Assembly (NCBI GenBank): GCA_031431395.1
Contig: JANPDJ010000187.1
Coordinates: 1-10,515 of the forward strand
From: VGPE01 sp031431395
GTDB lineage: Bacteria > Chloroflexota > Limnocylindria > Limnocylindrales > CSP1-4
Reading direction: 5' to 3'
DNA: 10,515 bases
The notes under the pieces were generated by a model. The model was not told the origin of the DNA. It saw only the letters and a list, made by a program, of their open reading frames with translations, and searched no databases. Both the position numbers and the translations under genes were made by a program. Below are positions 1-6,094 of this stretch, piece after piece. Position 1 is the first letter of the stretch; the number at the start of each line of letters is the position of its first letter.

Positions 1-321
1 GCCGGCGCTCGAGAGCGCGCAGTTGTAGAAGCTGCTCGCGCTGATCGCCGTCGTTCCACTCGAAAGACCCGTGACGCTCACCGGCAAGAGGCCGGTCGTA
101 GCTGTGCCGGTGCCCAGGGATCCGTGGAGGCCATAGCCCCAGCACTTCGGCCCTTCGCCGATCGTGAGAGCGCAGGTGTGGCTGTAGCCGACGGCGATCC
201 CCGTGACCATGGGCACCACTGCTGCGTCCGTCGTCGGTGGCCTGACGGGTCCGACTCCGAGCGGCAGGAAGGCGGCCGCGACGAGCGCGACAACGGTACG
301 AAGTCGGCGCCGGCTGATCAT
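1..321 (-). CDS. Secreted RCC1-repeat protein, N-terminal part (runs off left edge)
   Basis: The frame is open from an ATG at 321 to base 1, giving 107 residues with no stop, so the gene continues outside the window. An Arg-rich start (MISRRRLR) followed by a hydrophobic stretch at about residues 9-24 looks like a Sec signal peptide, so the protein is probably exported. From about residue 40 the sequence has the RCC1 (regulator of chromosome condensation) repeat pattern: GIAVGYSHTCAL, then CWGYGLHGSLGTG, then a second repeat beginning near residue 90 with FYNCALSS. These are blades of a seven-bladed beta-propeller, a fold usually used for binding. A GAGG ribosome binding site 7 bases upstream supports the start. 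The gene lies 40 bases after the 118-residue membrane protein gene on the same strand and may be the last gene of that operon or separately transcribed. Ligand and role cannot be read from this part. Confidence 0.85.
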   Translation of the reverse strand, partial: MISRRRLRTVVALVAAAFLPLGVGPVRPPTTDAAVVPMVTGIAVGYSHTCALTIGEGPKCWGYGLHGSLGTGTATTGLLPVSVTGLSSGTTAISASSFYNCALSSAG

Positions 322-361
322 CGGGTGACCTCAACATCCGCCGGGTACATGGATCAGCCCC

Positions 362-718
362 CTATACGACTGGCGGGTGCTGGCCGAGCACGAAGATCCA
401 GTACGCGTCCAGCACGGCCACGACGGCCCAGAACGCCACGATGAGCGTCGGGCGGCGCAGGAAGCACTTGCTCCAGGACACGCCCAGGGTGATAGAGCGC
501 GCGTAGAGGACGATCGCGATGACCGCCACGACGAGCACGAAGAGCGCCGGCCCCGCGGCCCACGTGATGAGGCCGATGGTGCCCATCCGGCAGAAGGTGA
601 ACGCGAGCCGTTCGTACTTCTCCGGGCGGCTGAGGGGTGGCCGGACATACGAGCCCGGCCCAACGACCCCGGACCCGACCACAGACGGCCTGAGCGGCTC
701 CCCATGGAGGCTCGTCAT
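362..718 (-). CDS. Small two-helix membrane protein coupled to the radical SAM gene
   Basis: This is a 118-residue protein of a family I do not recognise. A polar, Pro/Gly-rich N-terminus of about 45 residues contains KYERLAFTFCRMG. Two hydrophobic segments follow at about 47-72 and 91-112, joined by a short loop with SWSKCFLRRP, so it is most likely an inner-membrane hairpin. Its ATG overlaps the TGA of the upstream radical SAM gene (ATGA at 715-718), which implies translational coupling and a shared task. There is no good separate ribosome binding site, in line with coupling. A downstream start at Met45 is possible and would remove the polar leader. An accessory or membrane-anchoring role for the lipid-type radical SAM enzyme is inference from position only. 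Confidence 0.75.
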   Translation of the reverse strand: MTSLHGEPLRPSVVGSGVVGPGSYVRPPLSRPEKYERLAFTFCRMGTIGLITWAAGPALFVLVVAVIAIVLYARSITLGVSWSKCFLRRPTLIVAFWAVVAVLDAYWIFVLGQHPPVV

Positions 719-2292
719 GGGAGGGTCCCGAACACGGGCAGGGTTGGGCGAACCGGCTCGTCGAGCGCTACCAGCCGTGCGGCCGGCACCATCCCGGCCG
801 AGGTGCGCCGCCGCAGTTCCCCGAACACCTGCCGCGCACAGAACGGGATCCGGACGGGGTTCAGTTCACCGTCCGAGGATCCAACGTGGACGCAGCACTG
901 CTGGAGGCGCTCCACGTTCATCGTCCAGGGATCCATGAACGTCTTGATCGACACGCGCTTGACGCGCAGGGCAATCTCGTCAAGCGGCGCGCTGCCGCGA
1001 TGCGTCAGCCAGCGGCCCAGGCTCTTGATGAACCCGCTCACCCCCAGGTCGCACACTTCGCAGATGTCGAGGATGTAGTCGATGACCTCGCGCCGGCTGA
1101 CCATCGCCGTTTCCGAGAGCAGTCCGGTCAGCGACTCCCACAGCGCATCGTCCGGGGCGAGACGATTGCCGAAGACCGCCATGCGCTCCTTCAGCCGATC
1201 CCGCCCGATCATCTGAACAATGGACCGGTGGCTGCCGTCGTCGCCTCGGATGAAGTACGTCAGCGACGAGCAGTCGGGGTGGCTGCATGGCAGGGCGATG
1301 AAGTCGGCCGGCCCGACGCGATTGCCCGTCTGCTCGCCGAGTCGGCGGATGGTGCCGGTCGTCGTCGCCCGGTCCATCGGGTCCACGGCGTTGGCCCGTC
1401 CCGAGGTGAACATCGGCTGGATAGCGACGCCGGCGACGTAATCGGTCTTGAACGCGTAGTCCACGACCGCGCCCACCTCGTAGTCGTTGACGCCCTTCGC
1501 GACGGCCATCGCCAGGGTCGTGAAGATCCGCTTGCTCGCCAGGCGCCGGATCGCCTCCGCCTTCATCTCGCGAAGATCCTCCCCACGATGGAAGAGGTGG
1601 GTCTCCAGCCGGAAGCCGTCGAACTGGAGGTAGACCTCCACCCGATCGCGGAAGCGTTCGAGTTCCGCCAGGAACTTGTCGTCGCGAGCGATCCGGATGC
1701 CGTTGGTGTTGAGGATGACCCGGGTGACCTTGCGCTCCACGGCAGCCTGGAGGATCTGCGTGATCTCCGGGTGAACGGTCGGCTCACCGCCGGACAGCAT
1801 GAGCGCGTCCACTCGGCCGCCCTCGCGCTCAATCGCGGTGTCGAGAGACCGCAGGAGGTGCGGCAGTCGCGCGTGGCGGTTGATCCCCGGGCCGCTCTCG
1901 GCGAAGCAGGTAGGGCAATGGAGATTGCAGTTCTGGGTCACGTCCAGCAGCAGGACGCAACTGTGCTGCGTCTGGAGGTCGCCCAGGCCGTCGAGGTAGC
2001 CCATGGGGATGGGCCGGACGTTAGCCGGGATGTCCGGCGTGATCTCGCGGGTGGGGATGCGCCACTCCTGGAGGCCCTCCCACAGCCTGTGGTCCTCCTC
2101 GTACAGGCTGACCACCTCTCCATGGCCACGCTGGCAGTGGCGCCGGAGATAGACGGCACCGTCCATCGCGACCAGGTTGCCCTGGAGGATGTCCGTCTCG
2201 TAGTCGATCTCCCGGTCCGGGTCGTCAGAAAAGCAGCGGCCGCAGACGGTCAGCACCATCCGGAGTGGCAGGTACGGTCGAAGGGGAAGCAT
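715..2292 (-). CDS. Radical SAM enzyme of the MJ0619 / tetraether lipid synthase (Tes) type
   Basis: The 525-residue product has the full layout of the MJ0619/Tes family as I know it. An N-terminal metal-knuckle region has C17-x2-C20 and C53 with H57. The radical SAM motif CNLHCPTC carries cluster cysteines C122, C126 and C129, followed by SGGEPT (168-172). LQFDGF (222-227) and LPCSHPDC (C336, C341) come next, then CEVC (C411, C414) and a C-terminal DPWTMNVERLQQCCVH with C466, C467 and C485. The extra cysteines fit auxiliary iron-sulfur clusters. In archaea, Tes forms C-C bonds between lipid tail ends to make membrane-spanning tetraethers; bacterial homologues are candidate makers of membrane-spanning lipids. 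The ATG at 2292 is preferred because GAGG lies 6 bases upstream and it sits two bases past the previous stop. Frame extensions upstream of it overlap the preceding gene. Another radical C-C coupling or methylation reaction remains possible. Confidence 0.85.
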   Translation of the reverse strand: MLPLRPYLPLRMVLTVCGRCFSDDPDREIDYETDILQGNLVAMDGAVYLRRHCQRGHGEVVSLYEEDHRLWEGLQEWRIPTREITPDIPANVRPIPMGYLDGLGDLQTQHSCVLLLDVTQNCNLHCPTCFAESGPGINRHARLPHLLRSLDTAIEREGGRVDALMLSGGEPTVHPEITQILQAAVERKVTRVILNTNGIRIARDDKFLAELERFRDRVEVYLQFDGFRLETHLFHRGEDLREMKAEAIRRLASKRIFTTLAMAVAKGVNDYEVGAVVDYAFKTDYVAGVAIQPMFTSGRANAVDPMDRATTTGTIRRLGEQTGNRVGPADFIALPCSHPDCSSLTYFIRGDDGSHRSIVQMIGRDRLKERMAVFGNRLAPDDALWESLTGLLSETAMVSRREVIDYILDICEVCDLGVSGFIKSLGRWLTHRGSAPLDEIALRVKRVSIKTFMDPWTMNVERLQQCCVHVGSSDGELNPVRIPFCARQVFGELRRRTSAGMVPAARLVALDEPVRPTLPVFGTLP

Positions 2293-2294
2293 GA

Positions 2295-2768
2295 TCAGCC
2301 TCGGGGGGCGAGGAGAACTGCGAAGCACGCGCCGCTGAGCCCCACGAAGATCGCCACCGAAATCACGAAGGCGATCGCGACAGCCTTGCCCCCACGCGCC
2401 TTCGATGGCGCCTGAGCGAACCGTCTGAGCGAAAAGATGCCACCGACTGTCATGGCGGCTGCATAGACAATCATCAGCCAGGCCCATCCGCTACCGCCAA
2501 ACGTGCCCGTTGTCGACGCCCACAGCAGCGCGGCCACGATGGCCAGGCCGTACGTGGCCACGACCAACAGGCCGAGGATCGTGGCGGCGACCTTCGATCC
2601 GGTGTTGCGGGACAGCGGAGGTCGTGGGCGGGCGTCATGCGCCGTCCAGGCCGCATCGATGGCCGCCTGATCGTGGCCAGACCTGATCAGTTCGGCATCG
2701 ATGGCCTCGCGTGTGAAGCGCCCTTCCGATTGTTCGATGTACGCCAGGATGTCGTCGGGGTTGGTCAT
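2295..2768 (-). CDS. Small membrane protein with N-terminal helical domain, three membrane helices
   Basis: The 157-residue protein has a soluble N-terminal domain at about 1-45 (PDDILAYIEQSEGRFTREAI, then an LIRSGH turn) and a Pro-rich linker. Three hydrophobic segments follow at about 59-84, 93-114 and 128-153. The N-terminal domain closely matches the start of the 316-residue protein two genes upstream, and by pattern resembles a short three-helix, UBA-like bundle. I do not recognise the protein family. Its ATG overlaps the TGA of the lgt-like gene (ATGA at 2765-2768), with GAGG 7 bases upstream. The radical SAM start follows its stop by two bases. It is therefore locked between the Lgt-like and radical SAM genes, and a structural or scaffolding role for them in the membrane is an inference. 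Confidence 0.8.
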   Translation of the reverse strand: MTNPDDILAYIEQSEGRFTREAIDAELIRSGHDQAAIDAAWTAHDARPRPPLSRNTGSKVAATILGLLVVATYGLAIVAALLWASTTGTFGGSGWAWLMIVYAAAMTVGGIFSLRRFAQAPSKARGGKAVAIAFVISVAIFVGLSGACFAVLLAPRG

Positions 2769-3586
2769 GTCTGAGCCTCTGCAAGACGGCGTGGTGACGG
2801 AGCGGGCGGGACCGTGTATGCGTCGCGCCGGACTTGCCGGACGAAATGGAGGACGAGCAGGCCGACGAGCGGGATCAGGACCCACTGCGGCCCGGTCAGA
2901 CCCAGCGCCTGCGGCTCGTTGCCGCGAACGAACTCCACCAGGAACCGGAAGATCCCGGCGGCCAGCAGGTAGAGCTTCACGGCGTCGCCAGGAACGGGGA
3001 CCCGGTCCCGGAAACGCACGATGACTGCGATGGCGACCAGGTTGAACAGGATCTCGTAGAGCATCGACGGGTGCATCGGCACGTCGCAGCCGGGACAGCG
3101 CGCGAACGCCGCCGCGGCCGCCGGGCTGACGCTGATCCCCCACGGCAGGCTCGTCGGTGTGCCCAGCGGCAATTCGGACAGGAAGCAGCCGATCCGGCCG
3201 ATGACCGTTGCGACCGGGATCGCGAGCAGGTAGCAGTCGCCGGTGGAGCGCGTGTAGCCGAACGCCCGCTTCGTCAATGCGATCGCGAGGTATCCCCCGG
3301 CGATCGCGCCAAGGATGCTCTTGCCGCTGTGCTCGATGACCTCGCTGAACGGCCGGTCCGCGATCGCCGCGTAGTAGTCGAAGTGCTCCCAGGAGGTGAT
3401 CACCCGGGCGCCGATCGTCCCGCCCAGCACGGCCGCCAGCGAGATCCAGACGATCGGTCCGTCCAGCCAGCCGCGGCGGCGAAGTTCGCGATAGTAGAGC
3501 GCGAGGCCGACCGCCACCGCCAGGACCGTGAACGCATCGTGCGTCGACACGGTCAGCGGGCCCAGCTGGATCAGGATCGGGCGCAT
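2765..3586 (-). CDS. Lgt-like prolipoprotein diacylglyceryl transferase family protein, divergent active site
   Basis: The 273-residue protein is polytopic, with about seven hydrophobic segments and the length usual for Lgt, which moves diacylglycerol from phosphatidylglycerol to the lipobox cysteine of prolipoproteins. Family marks are IGRIGCF (129-135), PTSLPWGI (144-151), HPSMLYE (172-178) and FRFLVEFVRG (213-222). Compared from memory with E. coli Lgt, the two key arginines (R143, R239) correspond to R131 and R214, and E243 to E218. However, the HGG motif with catalytic-site H103 is replaced by SILGAIAGG (Leu at the His position), and N146 by Cys. This is the divergent subgroup with a GKS/GKT-type motif and may not be the housekeeping Lgt. 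Its ATG directly follows the preceding TGA (3587-3589). Its place two genes ahead of the Tes-type gene suggests work on phospholipid or ether-lipid substrates (inference). Confidence 0.85.
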   Translation of the reverse strand: MRPILIQLGPLTVSTHDAFTVLAVAVGLALYYRELRRRGWLDGPIVWISLAAVLGGTIGARVITSWEHFDYYAAIADRPFSEVIEHSGKSILGAIAGGYLAIALTKRAFGYTRSTGDCYLLAIPVATVIGRIGCFLSELPLGTPTSLPWGISVSPAAAAAFARCPGCDVPMHPSMLYEILFNLVAIAVIVRFRDRVPVPGDAVKLYLLAAGIFRFLVEFVRGNEPQALGLTGPQWVLIPLVGLLVLHFVRQVRRDAYTVPPAPSPRRLAEAQT

Positions 3587-4537
3587 TCAGCGCCCGTGAT
3601 AGCTGACAAACAGACTGATGGTGTCGATCTCGAAGTCCGTCTTGCCGTCGGCGGCCTCGATCGTCACTCGCAGATTCACAATGTCCTGGGTTGTCGTGAC
3701 CTGGTCGCCGAGAGCGAACGCCGCGTAGCTGTGGGCTTCTTCGCCGCCGAATTCGCTGAGAGCGGACGCGAAGACTACGGGATCGCGCAGGTCGCCAGTC
3801 CCCACGCTCACCCGAAGCTGGAGCGGGGCTTCTCCGGCTGGAGCCTGGCCGGTTGGCACGGCCAGCGACTCCACTGACCGAAGCGAGATCTCCACGGAGC
3901 CGCCGATGATGACGGCACCTGCTGGAAGCGTCGAGGCGAACTCCACGGTGAGGCGCCCACCACGCTTGAGCGGCAGCCACTGGCCGTCCTCGACCTCGAT
4001 GGCGGCAACGGTTCCCTGTTCGCTCAGGCGTTGCCCGGCCAGTGAGTCCCAGCCGTCAGCCGGCAGCAGCACCGTCGATGTCAGTCGCTGATGCGGCAGC
4101 GCAAACCGCGCACCCGTCGTCGCGACACAGAGGCCGCCCAGGACCAGGACCGTGACGACCGGCACCAGGAGCACGGCGAGAATGCCGCTGGTCACCCCCA
4201 TCTGGACGGACGGCCTCCGACGAAGCACCCAGATCTCGATGAGCCCAACGACCAGGAGAACCGCCCCGAGGATGACCACTCCCAGGCTGCCGATGTACGG
4301 AAACTCGGCGGCCAGCCAGAGCAGGAGCACCGTGAGTGCGAACAGGCCCGCGACGTAGAGGCCGACGAGGGACCGCAAGGCGGGGCGGCCCGGCGCACGG
4401 CCGTCACCGAGGTCACGCTCGGCGTCGGTCACGTCTTCCGGCGCATACCCGGCAGCAATCAGCGTTGCGCGGAGCGCTTCGGGCGTGTAGCGACCAGAGT
4501 GGCGCGCGAGGTAGTCGCGGATCTCCGGCCGACCCAT
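3587..4537 (-). CDS. Membrane-anchored protein: helical N-terminal domain, three membrane helices, beta-rich C-terminal domain
   Basis: I do not recognise a named family for this 316-residue protein. Residues 1-45 form a short helical domain (PEIRDYLARHSGRYTPEAL, then LIAAGY) that matches the N-terminus of the 157-residue protein two genes downstream. Hydrophobic segments lie at about 55-76, 82-106 and 114-139. Residues 145-316 are rich in alternating hydrophobic residues and beta-type turns and end in NLRVTIEAADGK and IDTISLFVSYHGR, which looks like a beta-sandwich. With three helices, N- and C-terminal domains would sit on opposite sides of the membrane, so the beta domain is probably outside. 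The start at 4537 lies 4 bases after the argH stop; an upstream in-frame ATG at 4576 would overlap argH. It may bind a surface or lipid ligand, but the function is unknown. Confidence 0.8.
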   Translation of the reverse strand: MGRPEIRDYLARHSGRYTPEALRATLIAAGYAPEDVTDAERDLGDGRAPGRPALRSLVGLYVAGLFALTVLLLWLAAEFPYIGSLGVVILGAVLLVVGLIEIWVLRRRPSVQMGVTSGILAVLLVPVVTVLVLGGLCVATTGARFALPHQRLTSTVLLPADGWDSLAGQRLSEQGTVAAIEVEDGQWLPLKRGGRLTVEFASTLPAGAVIIGGSVEISLRSVESLAVPTGQAPAGEAPLQLRVSVGTGDLRDPVVFASALSEFGGEEAHSYAAFALGDQVTTTQDIVNLRVTIEAADGKTDFEIDTISLFVSYHGR

Positions 4538-4541
4538 GGGC

Positions 4542-5963
4542 TCAGCCGCCCTCGCCCAGCCGGTCGCGGGCCGCACGGAGCGCGGCCTGCACCCGCCGGG
4601 GTGCCGTGCCGCCGGTCACGTCCGACGCGGCAAGCGCGCCCTCCAGGCCGGCCGACGCGCGGACATCGGATGCTGCTCCCGGCTCGGTTGCGAGCCGGCG
4701 GGCGACCTCGTCGTCCCCACCGGCCAGGGCCGTCGTGATCGGGTCGTCGCCCAGTTCGTCAAGGCCGATCCCCTGCCGCTCCGCCTCGCCGACGAGCGAT
4801 CCCACGATGTGGTGGGCCACCCGGAACGCGACGCCCTTCCGCACCAGCGCGTCCGCGACCGCGGTGGCGGTGATGTAGCCCTCGGCGGCGGCCGCGGCCA
4901 TCCGCCCACGGTCCACGCTCAGCGTGCCGATCAGGCCCGCCATGATCCGCAACGACGCCTCCGTGGTGGACGCGGCGTCGAACAGCGGCGGCTTGTCCTC
5001 CTGGAGGTCACGCTGGTAGGCGAGCGGGAGGCCCTTGAGCATCGTGAGCGTGCCGGTCAGCGCGCCGACGACGCGACCGACCCGGCCGCGAACCAGCTCT
5101 GCCGGGTCCGGGTTCTTCTTGTTCGGCATCATCGAGGAGCCCGTGGAGAACGCATCCGCCACGCGCACGAACCCGAATCGCGGATTCGACCACCAGGTGA
5201 TCTCCTCCGCCAGCCTTGAGAGGTGGACCATCACCAGCGCGAGAGCGGACAGGGTCTCCACCACGAAGTCGCGGTCGCTGACCGCGTCGAGCGAATTGGC
5301 CGTGACGCCGTCAAAGCCGAGGTCGAGGGCCGTCGTCTCGCGATCCAGCGGATAGCCCGCGCCCGCGAGGGCGCCCGCGCCCAGCGGGGAGACATTGGCG
5401 CGGCGCATCGCGTCTGCCAGCCGGCCGCGGTCGCGCTCCAGCATCTCCACGTAGGCCAGGAGGTGATGCGCGAGAAGGACGGGTTGCGCCGGCTGGATGT
5501 GCGTCGTCCCCGGCAGGATCGCGTCTCCCTCGCGCTCCGCGAGGTCCACCAGGGCCCTCTCGAGGTCCGCCGCGGCGATGTCGAGGGCAGCTACGGTTCT
5601 CCGCAGCCAGAGGCGAAGATCCGTCGCGACCTGGTCGTTGCGAGACCGGCCGGTGTGCAGCTTGCCCGCCAGGGGGCCGATGCGCTTGCCGAGCGCGACC
5701 TCCAGGTTGAGGTGCACGTCCTCGAGTGCCGGGTCCCACTCGATCCGGCCGGCCTCCACGTCGCCGCGCAGCGCGTCGAGGCCTGCCACGAGTCGTGCCA
5801 CTTCGTCGTCAGTCAGCAGGCCAGCCCGGCCGAGGCCGCGCACGTGGGCGGCCGATCCGGTCAGGTCGTCGAGCGCAAGCTCGCGGTCCACCTCGATGGA
5901 GCGCGTGAAGTCGGCGACGAGGGGGTCGTTGCCCTCGCTGAACCGGCCGCCCCAGAGCCGCAT
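4542..5963 (-). CDS. argH: Argininosuccinate lyase
   Basis: The 473-residue cytosolic enzyme splits argininosuccinate into arginine and fumarate, the last step of arginine synthesis. The start MRLWGGRFSEG is typical. The HTGRSRNDQVATDLRLW region, TTHIQPAQPV, and the flexible fumarase/aspartase-superfamily signature GSSMMPNKKNPDPAE with its catalytic Ser are all present, followed by LPLAYQRDLQEDK. Length fits the usual 455-475 residues, so it is intact. The ATG at 5963 has GGAGG 4 bases upstream and a TACCAT box 28 bases upstream. It is the first gene of the packed minus-strand run. No other arginine gene is next to it, so argG is presumably elsewhere. Why an amino-acid gene leads into membrane-lipid-type genes is unclear; it may simply share their promoter. 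Confidence 0.97.
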   Translation of the reverse strand: MRLWGGRFSEGNDPLVADFTRSIEVDRELALDDLTGSAAHVRGLGRAGLLTDDEVARLVAGLDALRGDVEAGRIEWDPALEDVHLNLEVALGKRIGPLAGKLHTGRSRNDQVATDLRLWLRRTVAALDIAAADLERALVDLAEREGDAILPGTTHIQPAQPVLLAHHLLAYVEMLERDRGRLADAMRRANVSPLGAGALAGAGYPLDRETTALDLGFDGVTANSLDAVSDRDFVVETLSALALVMVHLSRLAEEITWWSNPRFGFVRVADAFSTGSSMMPNKKNPDPAELVRGRVGRVVGALTGTLTMLKGLPLAYQRDLQEDKPPLFDAASTTEASLRIMAGLIGTLSVDRGRMAAAAAEGYITATAVADALVRKGVAFRVAHHIVGSLVGEAERQGIGLDELGDDPITTALAGGDDEVARRLATEPGAASDVRASAGLEGALAASDVTGGTAPRRVQAALRAARDRLGEGG

Positions 5964-6094
5964 CGTCCCTCCAGTCGCGTGTGGCCGTTTATGGTAGCGG
6001 CGCCGCGCGCTGTTCCGGCGGCGACCGGCGGACGCAGTCCGGCAGGATCCGGGCCGAACAGGCCGAACCGGGCCGGGCCGCGAATTCGCGCCGT
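5964..6094. other. Intergenic region between serine hydrolase and argH
   Basis: This 131-base GC-rich gap lies between the stop of the hydrolase gene and the argH start, both on the minus strand. It must hold the end of the hydrolase/MFS transcript and probably the argH promoter. It contains a direct repeat GGCCGAAC (6052-6059 and 6061-6068) and a self-complementary dodecamer CGCGAATTCGCG (6079-6090) four bases past the hydrolase stop. The dodecamer could fold only into a 4-base stem. No hairpin followed by a T run, and so no convincing intrinsic terminator, is visible on the minus strand. Confidence 0.5.
5991..5996 (-). promoter_or_regulatory. Possible -10 box (TACCAT) for the argH operon
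   Basis: On the minus strand TACCAT lies 27 bases before the argH ATG, which would give a short leader of about 20 bases containing the GGAGG site. The same GCTACCAT octamer stands before the MFS start at 8456. No recognisable -35 hexamer lies 16-18 bases further upstream, so the call rests on the -10 likeness, the position and the recurrence. Confidence 0.3.

Noticed and set aside
886..2415. Long plus-strand open frame (509 residues) opposite the radical SAM gene
   Set aside because: It lies antisense to a clear coding sequence, is rich in His, Arg, Asp and Val without domain motifs, and arises because GC-rich codon use leaves few stops on the opposite strand.
2295..3980. A 561-residue frame covering the lgt-like gene and part of the 316-residue gene
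   Set aside because: Only the final 157 residues are plausible; the rest is an Arg- and Pro-rich shadow of the two upstream genes.
6079..6090. Self-complementary CGCGAATTCGCG just past the hydrolase stop as a terminator
   Set aside because: It can form only a 4-base stem with an AATT loop and has no T run after it, so it is not a credible intrinsic terminator.
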